Below, in pieces: positions 47,367 through 56,074 of a stretch of 64,000 nt of DNA. The DNA comes from Echinicola shivajiensis (GTDB lineage Bacteria; Bacteroidota; Bacteroidia; Cytophagales; Cyclobacteriaceae), in the NCBI RefSeq assembly GCF_018642165.1, contig NZ_JAHHZM010000003.1, positions 248,001 to 312,000 of the forward strand, in the 5' to 3' direction. Made by a program: the position numbers and the translations under genes. The notes beneath the pieces are model-generated. The model did not search any database and was not told the origin of the DNA. It was given only the letters and a program-made list of their open reading frames with translations. Numbering within the stretch: the first letter of the stretch is position 1; each line of letters begins with the position of its first letter.

Positions 47367-48653
47367 ATGAGTTTTTACAGATTATTAGTTTTATTTTTCT
47401 TCATTCTTTTTAATAGTCAGGTATTCGCCCAAAAAACCACTTCCCTTTTTTATCAAAATGTGAATGTTGAAGAGTTTACAGGTAGTAAATTTACATTGTC
47501 AGGGAAGGTCTTTGTTGAAAAAATCAGTCAAAATTCAGGGGTGGTTCCAGTTACTTTTAATTCATCTGGAACGGAAATCATAGGAGAGCCGGTTTTGGAC
47601 CTAAGAGCTATGGATAAGTTTTTCAAGCCTAATGAATGGACAACTTTTACCTTAAATGGGAAAATTAATAAGAACAGTAAAGTGCTTGCTGTAGGCTTTA
47701 TGTATTCCGGTAAGTGTGAAATTTATTTTGATGATTTGGAATTGCTTATTGATTCCAAAAAGGGAGAAGGGCAGAACCTTTTAAGTAATTCCGGATTTGA
47801 GGATAGAGAATTGTATCCTTGGTTCCTGTCTAATAAACCAAAGGAAACACAGACAAAGATTGATACGGAAAGGGTCTTCTCGGGAGACCAATCTTTTTTA
47901 ATTGATAATAGTAATTTTAAGAGTTTTGAATTGGGTGAAAACTCTGAAGTAGGAAGTTTTAAGGCAATAAATGGTATAAATATTTATTATGAAATATATG
48001 GAGAGGGCAAGCCTCTGGTGCTCTTGCACGGTAACAATGAATCCATTTCTTCTTTTTCCCAACAGGTAAATGCCCTAGCAAGGGAATTTAAAGTGATTGT
48101 TCTTGATACCAGATGTCATGGCCAGTCAGGGTGTAATGAGGAGAAACTTAGTTATGAGTTATTTGCTGAGGATGTTAATGAACTATTGGAGGAATTAAAT
48201 ATTGATCGATCCTATATTTTGGGATGGAGTGATGGTGGAAATACAGGGCTAATTTTAGCCCACCAGTATCCTGAGCGGGTAGAAAAGTTGGCGATTATGG
48301 CCGCAGTGCTTTATAATGATGATTCTTCTATAGATAAAAAGGTAAATAGAATTCTCCAGAGAAAAATCAAAGAAATGGAATCTCAAGGAGTTTCAAAGAC
48401 AGATATTAATTTACGATTAACAAAGCTTTTAATGGAGGAACCTAATTTGGATGCAAAATATTTGAATGAAATAGATTTACCAGTTTTGGTAATGGCCGGT
48501 CAAAAGGATATTGTGAAGTTTGAGCATACTCAATTGATAGCTGATAATCTACCGAATTCAAAATTAAAGATTTTCAAAAAAGCTGGGCATCAGGCACCCA
48601 TAGATATCCCTGATATATTTAATGAGACGGTATTGGAATTCTTTAATGAATAA
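47367..48653 (+). CDS. Secreted alpha/beta hydrolase with an N-terminal beta-sandwich
   Basis: 428 aa. Signal peptide ends at VFAQ (about residue 22). Residues 25-135 look like a beta-sandwich (SGKVFVEKISQNSGVVPVTF; CEIYFDDLELLID), followed by a short CBM-like stretch (LLSNSGFEDRELYPWF). The alpha/beta hydrolase domain runs about 195-428: oxyanion loop LLHGNNES, nucleophile Ser288 in GWSDGGNTG, and catalytic His in AGHQAPIDIP near the end. Likely an esterase removing acyl groups from glycans outside the cell; a peptidase or other serine-hydrolase role is not excluded. It has its own upstream region after the terminator and faces the minus-strand GH2 gene. Confidence 0.8.
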   Translation: MSFYRLLVLFFFILFNSQVFAQKTTSLFYQNVNVEEFTGSKFTLSGKVFVEKISQNSGVVPVTFNSSGTEIIGEPVLDLRAMDKFFKPNEWTTFTLNGKINKNSKVLAVGFMYSGKCEIYFDDLELLIDSKKGEGQNLLSNSGFEDRELYPWFLSNKPKETQTKIDTERVFSGDQSFLIDNSNFKSFELGENSEVGSFKAINGINIYYEIYGEGKPLVLLHGNNESISSFSQQVNALAREFKVIVLDTRCHGQSGCNEEKLSYELFAEDVNELLEELNIDRSYILGWSDGGNTGLILAHQYPERVEKLAIMAAVLYNDDSSIDKKVNRILQRKIKEMESQGVSKTDINLRLTKLLMEEPNLDAKYLNEIDLPVLVMAGQKDIVKFEHTQLIADNLPNSKLKIFKKAGHQAPIDIPDIFNETVLEFFNE

Positions 48654-48785
48654 GAGAAAAATTCAATGATTTCCTTGAATTCCCTTAAAGTGTAATCTGT
48701 ATATCCGCTATTGCACCAGTAAAGTTCACCCTTCAAAACATTCCCTGAAAAATGGACCAGATCTTACTGAAACGAGGAATTAAAT

Positions 48786-48846
48786 CAGTGAAAATCTGTG
48801 GAATCCGTGAGAAATAAGGTTACTGGTGTGAAAACGGATAATCATA
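48786..48846. repeat. Degenerate dispersed intergenic repeat, copy B
   Basis: Matches copy A (32966-33049): blocks CAGTGAAAATCTGTGG and GAAATAAGGTTACTGGTGTG, ending AAAACGGATAATCATA. It is more compact than copy A. Both lie between genes of glycan-utilisation units. Confidence 0.55.
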
Positions 48847-48859
48847 AAGTGTAAAATTA

Positions 48860-48894
48860 AAAAATCCCGACCTTTTATAAAGACCGGGATTTTT
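48860..48894. terminator. Bidirectional terminator between the alpha/beta hydrolase and GH2
   Basis: AAAAATCCCG (48860-48869) pairs with CGGGATTTTT (48885-48894), with an inner CTTT/AAAG pair. A-run on one side and T-run on the other, placed between convergent genes, so it can stop transcription both ways. Confidence 0.85.
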
Positions 48895-48920
48895 GTTGGG
48901 TGATTATTTATAGAAAGCAA

Positions 48921-51557
48921 CTATTCTATTTTGATGGTTTGTTTGGGGCCATTCCAGCCGCTGATTTCAATCAAAGCGTCTGTGATTTTCAATTGGTCGT
49001 AGTCTAAGGTGATGGTTTTTTCACCATATGGAATGATGGATATATAATTATCACTAAAGAAGGTAGGTAAAAGCCTTTCTTTGGTTTTAGCATCAATCAG
49101 TGAGATACGGTTAAAGAAGGAAACGGTATTATCAGCATCATTGTGAAGCGTCAAGCTAATTGCTGATTCAGATATTTTTTTAGCAGTAGCTGTTATTTTG
49201 GCTTCTTCTATATTTTGTAAACCTGAATAATTGCCCTTTGCGTCAGGCAACCAGTAGAAATTGTCAGAGATTAATTCTTGATTTATATTAAGCAATTGTA
49301 CAGAAAGGAACATGCCCTCCTCAGCACTCATTTCATCAATCCTCTTCTTTAGGGACATGATTAAACGGATGCTGCTTGGTTCGATATAAGTGAACACTTG
49401 TGTCAATTGTTTGCTATTCCCTTCCATATCATAAGCCGTCACACGTAGCATAATATCATGTTGCTGCTCAAAGGTATTATTGGCAATCATAATATTGCCT
49501 TTTACAGGATCATACATGCCATGAACAGCTTCACTCCCGTTTCGTAATCCATAAAGGCAGGCATTAGGATCAAGGTAATAATCATACATTTGTCCCCTTA
49601 ATGCTGTCCAAGGGTTTTGGGTTTTCCAAATGATCACTCCAGTATACCAGTCCCACATATGTGCTGAGAATCCTTCCATCAATCCGCGGTATTGATTGTA
49701 GTTGACCAGTTGGGCCTTTTCAGCAAATTCCTCCATGTCCTTAGGCGTACCATAAGGTTCAAGGGACTTGCTGTAGTCGATATATTTGTGGTAAGTCCAA
49801 ACCTCATCTTTGATCTTTTCAGTGCCTTCCATCTCTACAGGGACTACATGGTTTTCCTCAGGAAGAAACCTTCTCAAGGAAACAGCATCTCCTGTTCCCA
49901 CAGAACCTACTTCAGAATTAAATGGCCAGGTGCGTTCAGCCCAGAAGGTGGAAATATCCTGAATACCATAAGGGCCATCTCCATTTCCTCCTTTGAAATT
50001 ATAGGACATTTCATCAGAGTTGGAGTAGTCTATAAACCAACGGGTACCATCATATTTGGGCAAAATCTCATTTTTAATGGCATGCATGATGTCTGCTGGA
50101 GGGGTGATCTCATTGCCCCCGCACCACATGGCCAATGAAGGGTGGTTTCTCAGAAGCTTTACCACATCCTCAGCAGATTCAATAAACAAGTTGTGATCAT
50201 CTGGATATTGTCTTCTGGTCCATTGGTCATCCTTTTTCTTCGGATCCAACCATCGACCATTACAGTCACCCGAAATCCAGAAATCCTGGATCACCAATAA
50301 ACCGTATTTGTCACAAGCTTCATAGAATTCCGGTCTTTCTGGTAATGCTCCACCCCAAATACGGATCAAGTTAAGGTTCATGTCTCTATGGAACCTGATT
50401 TCAGCATCATAGCGTTCTTTGGAGAATCTTAACATGGCATCGGAGATAATCCAGTTTCCTCCCTTAATGAATATTTTCTGTCCGTTTACCGAAATTTGCT
50501 TACTTCGGGTATGACTGTTCCATTCGGTTTGTATCTCTCTTATACCAAAATTGATTTTTTCACTGTCTGAAATATTTCCATCGATAGTGAAATTAAGGTC
50601 CAGATCATAAAGGTTCTGCTCTCCATATCCACTTGGCCACCATAATTTTGGATTCTCAAAACTAAAGTCCGGCAAGACGACTTCCTTGGTTTCATTGGCG
50701 CCAAGTTTTACTGATTGGCTAATCGTCTTTCCATTTAAAATATATTGCAAGGTCCCGTTTACAGGGCCATCTTGCGTGTTTTCCAATTCGGCAGAAACCT
50801 TAATGGTAGCGGGTTCTTGTGGCTCTCCTGGGAAACGCTGGCCTTCTACCAAGGTGACGATGTGCGGGTTTTTCAGGTTGACCGATTTGGTTTTTTCTAT
50901 AAATACCTTGTCCCATATTCCGGTGTTACGGTCGCGAACAGGCTGGATCCAGTCCCATCCAGCAGTATATTGAAGAGCTACTCCTTTGGCAATGGTACCG
51001 TCGCCACCTTGACCGCCATTGGGGTTGCCCACGTGATCAGCTGGATGCACCAATACCGCCAAACGGTTTTTTCCATCTTTGGCTAAAAGTTCGGTGATAT
51101 TGAATTGTTTTCGGAGGTACATGCCCTTGAAAGGCTCCTTGTTGACCTTTTCTCCATTTAGATAAACCTCTGCACTATAATTGATCCCTCTGAAGTTCAA
51201 CCATACTTGTTCACCTTCTTTGGCTGTTTCTGTAAAGTCTTTCACAAACCAATAGGTATAGTATTCCCTACCGGTATCATAGATGTCCTTTATCTTTTCA
51301 TTGTTCATCCCATAAAATGGATCGGGTACTTTTTCATTGTTCAATAGGGTCGTCAAAACGGTCCCGGGAACAGTTGCAGGTATCCATTGTTTTAATTTAT
51401 AGGCAGTATTGGATATTTCTACACCATCAACTTTGGTATCACTAATGGGCTTGCAATACCATTCACTTTTGAGCTCATAGATGTTTTGTGCTGTGGCAAG
51501 CTGGATGCAGCAAATGCTGAGTAGCCAGATTTTTAAATACAGATAGGACGTTTTCAT
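48921..51557 (-). CDS. Secreted GH2 enzyme, exo-beta-mannosidase/glucosaminidase-like
   Basis: 878 aa. Signal peptide ends at ATAQ (about residue 23). The GH2 plan is clear: jelly roll (about 30-210, with WIPATVPGTVLTTLLNNEKV typical of the mannosidase/CsxA branch), Ig-like domain (215-335), TIM barrel (340-650) and two C-terminal beta domains. Acid/base Glu483 in MWCGGNEITPP and nucleophile Glu549 in FNSEVGSVG. The opening WIPATVPGTV and DPFYGMN favour a beta-mannosidase or exo-glucosaminidase over beta-galactosidase. Monocistronic by context (divergent from the esterase, convergent with the alpha/beta hydrolase). The exact sugar cannot be fixed by eye. Confidence 0.85.
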   Translation of the reverse strand: MKTSYLYLKIWLLSICCIQLATAQNIYELKSEWYCKPISDTKVDGVEISNTAYKLKQWIPATVPGTVLTTLLNNEKVPDPFYGMNNEKIKDIYDTGREYYTYWFVKDFTETAKEGEQVWLNFRGINYSAEVYLNGEKVNKEPFKGMYLRKQFNITELLAKDGKNRLAVLVHPADHVGNPNGGQGGDGTIAKGVALQYTAGWDWIQPVRDRNTGIWDKVFIEKTKSVNLKNPHIVTLVEGQRFPGEPQEPATIKVSAELENTQDGPVNGTLQYILNGKTISQSVKLGANETKEVVLPDFSFENPKLWWPSGYGEQNLYDLDLNFTIDGNISDSEKINFGIREIQTEWNSHTRSKQISVNGQKIFIKGGNWIISDAMLRFSKERYDAEIRFHRDMNLNLIRIWGGALPERPEFYEACDKYGLLVIQDFWISGDCNGRWLDPKKKDDQWTRRQYPDDHNLFIESAEDVVKLLRNHPSLAMWCGGNEITPPADIMHAIKNEILPKYDGTRWFIDYSNSDEMSYNFKGGNGDGPYGIQDISTFWAERTWPFNSEVGSVGTGDAVSLRRFLPEENHVVPVEMEGTEKIKDEVWTYHKYIDYSKSLEPYGTPKDMEEFAEKAQLVNYNQYRGLMEGFSAHMWDWYTGVIIWKTQNPWTALRGQMYDYYLDPNACLYGLRNGSEAVHGMYDPVKGNIMIANNTFEQQHDIMLRVTAYDMEGNSKQLTQVFTYIEPSSIRLIMSLKKRIDEMSAEEGMFLSVQLLNINQELISDNFYWLPDAKGNYSGLQNIEEAKITATAKKISESAISLTLHNDADNTVSFFNRISLIDAKTKERLLPTFFSDNYISIIPYGEKTITLDYDQLKITDALIEISGWNGPKQTIKIE

Positions 51558-52156
51558 AGGTTTGAATAGGTTGTTATTTAAATATATGTTTTGATAAAAT
51601 TTAATAAAACACTATTAAAGATAATGAATAAATTTTATATAGCTGACTGGTTTTGAAAACATGGTTTTGTTTTTAACCTAAGATTCATGGATTTGATGTA
51701 GATGGGTGAAAATAGGTATTGAAATTAACTGAAGGTCTTTTGCCTGAAAAGACAAGCTTATTTTCAATGGATAAAAGTGAAAATAGTATCGGTTTTTTGT
51801 TATTTTGAACAATCCTGATCGTTGATTTTTTTCTATTTTAGATGTTTGAAAGAAATAATTCTTAAATGTGTTGAAAAAAGCAGGTTTTAATTTTTATCAT
51901 CATAATGAGTAAGGTTAAAAAGCAGCATTTGGATATTAAAACATGGTCAATTCATTATTTTGCCATGATACGTAATCATTTCTTTCTCCCTACAAACCAT
52001 GATTAAGAAGGGTTATTTGAATATGTTTCTGAGCTATAGGTCAGTAATCCCCTTTTTTGTCATTTTATTTTCTTTAGATCCAATTGGGCTATTCTAGTAG
52101 GGGGGTAAAGAATTGATTTTATCTAATTGATCAACCAAAATCCACTTAATTCTTAA
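51558..52156. other. Divergent promoter region between GH2 and the double esterase
   Basis: 599 nt, AT-rich, with no supported gene. A 33-codon frame at 51905-52006 has no signal peptide or family likeness. I see no clear TAnnTTTG/TTTG pair and no strong palindrome. Confidence 0.5.
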
Positions 52157-54142
52157 ATGAGCAATATGATTAATAAATTACGTCTTGTTGGGCTTTTCCT
52201 CTTGGTGTTGGTATTGAAAGCCTTGGTTCCAACGAATGGATTTGCGCAACAAGTGGTTCCTAAGGATACCGTAAATTGGAATGGCTTTGAAAGGGTAAAC
52301 CTGGAACTGGATGGTCGAAGTATAAGAATCATTTCACCTAAGTCAAGTTTGGAAGGAAAGCCCTGGTTATGGAGAGCTAGGTTCCCAGATTGGCATACTG
52401 AGCAGGACCTTTTGTTGTTGGAAGAGGGATTTCATGTGGTTTATATAGATACAGATTTTTTGTATGGGAGTCCTCATGCAGTTGAGATTTGGGATCAGCT
52501 TTATCAATGGTTGGTAAACAAAAAGGGCTTCAATCCTAAGCCAGCACTTTCAGGAGTGAGCAGGGGAGGCCTGTTTGTGTATAATTGGGCAAAGAAAAAT
52601 CCGGATAAGGTTGCCTGTATATATGCTGAAGCACCTGTTTGTGATTTTAAAAGTTGGCCAGGTGGGCAAGGTAAAGGAAAGGGGAGTGAAGAAGATTGGG
52701 AAAGGTTAAAGTCTATTTATGGTTTTACTGATGAGAAGGCGGCGCAGGATTATAATGACAATCCCATTGATGGTTTGGAAGGGCTGGCAGAAAATAAAGT
52801 ACCCATACTCCATATGATTGGACTAGAGGACCAAGTGGTTCCTCCAGAAGAAAACACTTTTGTTTTGGTAGATCGGTATACTAAGCTGGGTGGCCCGGCT
52901 ACCTTGGTTCCCTGTACAGAAGGTGAGCAAGATCTTTATGGCCATCACTTCCCAATAGAGTCTCCCCGTTTGGTGGCAGATTTTGTCAAGTATTATGCGG
53001 CGAAGGGACTCAAGCTTTCTTCCTCCGATTTTTATGATTTAAGAAAGGGACTGAAGAATTCCCAAATAAAATTCGAGAAGACCAAGAAAGGCAGAGTGGC
53101 TTTTCTTGGAGGCTCCATTACCTATAATCATGGTTGGAGGGATAGTGTCATGAACTATATTCAGGAAAGATTCCCTGAAACGGATTTTGAATTTATTGCT
53201 GCAGGAATCCCTTCCATGGGGACGGTTCCTGGGGCGTTTAGATTGGAGAGGGATATTTTGTCCAAAGGACCAGTGGATTTGCTTTTTGAAGAGGCTGCTG
53301 TGAACGATGAGTCCAATGGTAGAAGCAATTCAGAACAAATCAGAGGCATGGAAGGTATCGTAAGGCATGTTCGGAAAACGAATCCTTCGGCAGATATAGT
53401 GCTGTTTCATTTTGTAGACCCAGATAAAATCGAAACATATAATAATGGTGGAGTTCCTGAGGTGATCAAAAACCATGAAAGTGTGGCAGAACATTATGAT
53501 TTGCCTTCATTGAATTTAGCCAAGGAGGTGACGATGAGGATTGCCTATGAGGAATTCACCTGGGAGGATGATTTTAAAAATCTACACCCTTCTCCATTTG
53601 GTCAGCAAATATACGCACAGTCAATGATCGATATGTTGGACGCTGCATATTCTGGTCATTTGGATCCAGATGATAAATTTGAAGCACATCCCCTGCCTGA
53701 AAAACTGGATGAGGGTGCGTTTGATAATGGAAAATTATTGGAAGCTGAGAGTTTTAAAAATACTAAGACATGGGTATACAGTCCCTCTTGGGAGCCAAAT
53801 GATGGGAAGGGGACAAGAGCAAATTATGTGAAAGCGCCGATGTTGCTAAACGAGGGGCCTGGCAGTAAATTAAAAATCAATTTTGAAGGAAATGCAGTGG
53901 GAATTGCTGTGGCAGCAGGGCCTGATGCAGGAATGATAAGCTATCGGATCGATGGCGGAGAATGGAAGTCTCAGGACTTATTTACCCGCTGGAGCAGTGG
54001 ATTACATTTGCCATGGTATTATGTGTTGGGGGCTGATCTTGAGGACGGTGGTCATCGATTGGAGCTCAAGGTATTGGATCAAAAAAATCCAAACAGCACT
54101 GGTAATGCCGTTCGGATCAGGTATTTCTTTATCAATCAATAA
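52157..54142 (+). CDS. Two-domain esterase: alpha/beta hydrolase fused to SGNH hydrolase plus beta-sandwich
   Basis: 661 aa. Signal peptide ends at GFAQ (about residue 31). Domain 1 (about 45-290) is an alpha/beta hydrolase with nucleophile Ser135 in GVSRGG and a late His in YGHHFP. Domain 2 (about 305-510) is an SGNH/GDSL-type esterase: Ser320 in GGSIT, Asn block in AAVNDESN, Asp472 and His477 in DDFKNLHPSP. Domain 3 (about 525-661) is a beta-sandwich starting LLEAESFKNTKTW. Two separate serine-esterase sites on one secreted chain suggest removal of two kinds of acyl group from one glycan. It lies between GH2 and the dehydrogenase cassette and converges on the latter. Substrates unknown. Confidence 0.78.
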   Translation: MSNMINKLRLVGLFLLVLVLKALVPTNGFAQQVVPKDTVNWNGFERVNLELDGRSIRIISPKSSLEGKPWLWRARFPDWHTEQDLLLLEEGFHVVYIDTDFLYGSPHAVEIWDQLYQWLVNKKGFNPKPALSGVSRGGLFVYNWAKKNPDKVACIYAEAPVCDFKSWPGGQGKGKGSEEDWERLKSIYGFTDEKAAQDYNDNPIDGLEGLAENKVPILHMIGLEDQVVPPEENTFVLVDRYTKLGGPATLVPCTEGEQDLYGHHFPIESPRLVADFVKYYAAKGLKLSSSDFYDLRKGLKNSQIKFEKTKKGRVAFLGGSITYNHGWRDSVMNYIQERFPETDFEFIAAGIPSMGTVPGAFRLERDILSKGPVDLLFEEAAVNDESNGRSNSEQIRGMEGIVRHVRKTNPSADIVLFHFVDPDKIETYNNGGVPEVIKNHESVAEHYDLPSLNLAKEVTMRIAYEEFTWEDDFKNLHPSPFGQQIYAQSMIDMLDAAYSGHLDPDDKFEAHPLPEKLDEGAFDNGKLLEAESFKNTKTWVYSPSWEPNDGKGTRANYVKAPMLLNEGPGSKLKINFEGNAVGIAVAAGPDAGMISYRIDGGEWKSQDLFTRWSSGLHLPWYYVLGADLEDGGHRLELKVLDQKNPNSTGNAVRIRYFFINQ

Positions 54143-54170
54143 TGCTTAAGTATTTCTGCTATTATGGGGA

Positions 54171-55244
54171 TTAGGGTTTGACGCCTACCCTGTAATAGCT
54201 GCCTTTATTTCCTGTTTCAAAGGCCTCTTCCAATTCATCGAGAGGATATTCTATACCAACTAATTCATTGAATGGGTATTTGGTATGGTTTTTTTCCATA
54301 AAGGTAATTGCACTGGCTAGATCTTCAGGGATGTAGTTGTGAAGCCCTCTAATGGTCAATAAGTTTCTGACCAGATATTCTGCATTGATAGCTAGGTCCC
54401 TTTGGGAAAATACGGATCCCACCAAAACGATGGTGCCACCAATGCCCAATAGTTTAATACAATGTTCAATGGCTTCTGGTACACCGGAAGTTTCAATGAC
54501 TACATCGATATTTCCATGATCCTTGGCAAACTCCTTCAATTCATTTGCTCCAAAGGTAAATGCCTCATCCGCTCCAAATGATTTGGCTTGTTTGGTTTTA
54601 TCACTATTGATATCTTGGACCCAAACATTGGACGCTCCCAATTCTTTGGCCATTGCGGAGGCAGAAAGGCCGAGCATGCCCACCCCATTTATCAGTACAT
54701 TTTTCCCCTCCAATTTTCCAGCTAGACGCATAGCTCCTGCAATTGTGGCATGGGTACAGTTGATTGGAGCCGCTTCCCTGCCTGTTAGTTCTGCAGGCAG
54801 TTTGAATATAGAGGTTCCTTTACGAAGGTGGCAATGGCTGGAAAATCCTCCATTAAGTTGGTATTTTTCGCTGATCTGTTCATGCCCGTACTTATAAAGT
54901 CCCTCGGATTTTTGGGGATATCCCTTTTTGGATGTTTGGGATTCAGGATCATGCGCATAAACTGACCAGGTGATTTTATCCCCAATTTTTAAGGGACTCC
55001 CGTAAAAGTCCAATACACCTTCGTCGGCAATATTTTCTATTACTCCAATAATTTCGTGGCCCAAGATGCTGTGACTGCAAGAATGCCTCCTTCCATAAAA
55101 AGTGTGTAAATCACTAGCGCAAATGGTAGCATAGCTTGTTTTTACCAATACCTCCCCTTTAGATAACTTAGGTAGGGAGATAATAGATTTGGAAAAGGGC
55201 GATTCAGCTTTAATAAATACTTTTGCTACAGCTTCTTGTTTCAT
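54171..55244 (-). CDS. Zinc-dependent MDR-family dehydrogenase, phosphonate-associated (HpnZ-like), lacking structural-zinc cysteines
   Basis: 357 aa from the ATG at 55244. A TTG at 55268 would overlap the upstream regulator and is rejected. Medium-chain dehydrogenase: catalytic zinc ligands Cys42 (ICASDLHTF) and His63-Glu64 (LGHEIIG), NAD(P)-binding GVGMLGLSASA. The lobe that normally holds four zinc cysteines (C-x2-C-x2-C-x7-C) is present at exactly that spacing but reads Asp99, Ser102, Ser105, Ser113 (within PQKSEGLYKYGHE). Overall shape and the PQK-E-L-KYGHE segment suggest the family annotated as phosphonate-catabolism-associated alcohol dehydrogenase; that match is from memory. Follows the XRE regulator by 10 nt, so they are co-transcribed. 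It should oxidise an alcohol or polyol, substrate unknown. Confidence 0.75.
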   Translation of the reverse strand: MKQEAVAKVFIKAESPFSKSIISLPKLSKGEVLVKTSYATICASDLHTFYGRRHSCSHSILGHEIIGVIENIADEGVLDFYGSPLKIGDKITWSVYAHDPESQTSKKGYPQKSEGLYKYGHEQISEKYQLNGGFSSHCHLRKGTSIFKLPAELTGREAAPINCTHATIAGAMRLAGKLEGKNVLINGVGMLGLSASAMAKELGASNVWVQDINSDKTKQAKSFGADEAFTFGANELKEFAKDHGNIDVVIETSGVPEAIEHCIKLLGIGGTIVLVGSVFSQRDLAINAEYLVRNLLTIRGLHNYIPEDLASAITFMEKNHTKYPFNELVGIEYPLDELEEAFETGNKGSYYRVGVKP

Positions 55245-55254
55245 TATTTGATTT

Positions 55255-55839
55255 TTATCTAAGTTCAATAAAATAAATGACCAAAATGATGGCCTCTGTG
55301 TTAGTCTTGTTTACAGGTACATGAGGAATATTGCCATTAAAGAATAAGGAGTCACCTTCTTCTAAATTAAAGTGCTTATCTCCCAATTCATAAATTAGAT
55401 TTCCTTTGATGACGTATAGGTATTCAAATCCTTCTGTAGAAACATGACTTCTCTTGGCATCAGGCTTGATGGTCAAGAGTGATATTTCCATGGATGACCG
55501 TTCTATTTTGTGGTTTAGAATAAGTTGGTAATCAAATCCTATGGATTCTTCTTCCTTTTTAATGGATTGATAGTCGGTTCTTTTTTTGATAATGTATCCT
55601 GGGAATTCCTTATCGCCTTTTAGGTCGGCAAAAAACTCATTTAAATCAACGTTCAAGGTATTTAGCACTTGAATAAGTGAGGGCAGTGTAGGGAAGACGC
55701 GGCCATTTTCTATTTTAGATAGCATTGCTATACTAATTCCGGTCTTATCTGCGAGTTCTCCCAATTTAAGGTTTTGGGATTTTCTTATTTCTTTGATTTT
55801 AGAGCCAATCCAAGTGGTTAAGTAATCTGAATTATCCAT
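55255..55839 (-). CDS. XRE-family transcriptional regulator with cupin domain
   Basis: 194 aa. The N-terminal helix-turn-helix (about 12-68) reads LKLGELADKTGISIAMLSKI then ENGRVFPTLPSLIQVLNTLN. The C-terminal cupin_2 domain (about 115-190) has FEYLYVIKGNLIYELGDKHF and EGDSLFFNGNIPHVPVN. This layout is common in regulators of small-molecule uptake and catabolism, where the cupin binds the inducer. It heads a minus-strand pair with the dehydrogenase and is divergent from the first DUF5690 transporter (235-nt gap), so it probably controls both directions. Confidence 0.88.
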   Translation of the reverse strand: MDNSDYLTTWIGSKIKEIRKSQNLKLGELADKTGISIAMLSKIENGRVFPTLPSLIQVLNTLNVDLNEFFADLKGDKEFPGYIIKKRTDYQSIKKEEESIGFDYQLILNHKIERSSMEISLLTIKPDAKRSHVSTEGFEYLYVIKGNLIYELGDKHFNLEEGDSLFFNGNIPHVPVNKTNTEAIILVIYFIELR

Positions 55840-55983
55840 AGTGTTATGATTGTTTTAACTATGTGAAAGTACGGCTGTTTTTCCTAATATGAAAATTATT
55901 AATGGTTGCAAGGTTGGTAAATTTTTCTTTATATGAAAATTAATTTCCGTTAATGAAATATTAACTCATTGATAATACATTTA

Positions 55984-56017
55984 ATTGATATAGGATTTAG
56001 TTATGGGTTTACCTTTG
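55984..56017 (+). promoter_or_regulatory. Candidate promoter for the first DUF5690 transporter
   Basis: TACCTTTG at 56010-56017 matches the Bacteroidota -7 box TAnnTTTG. ATTG at 55984-55987, 22 nt upstream, is a weak -33 box. The start codon follows 57 nt later. Inferred from consensus only. Confidence 0.45.
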
Positions 56018-56074
56018 AATAAATCAAGTTTCTCTAAAGATTTAGCTTGATTTTAATTAAAGGAAAAAAAATAT

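Noticed and set aside
51905-52006. 33-codon frame in the GH2-esterase divergent region
   Set aside because: No coding features beyond an open frame; expected by chance in 599 nt.
55245-55268. TTG start for the dehydrogenase
   Set aside because: Would overlap the XRE regulator; ATG at 55244 gives a normal 10-nt gap.
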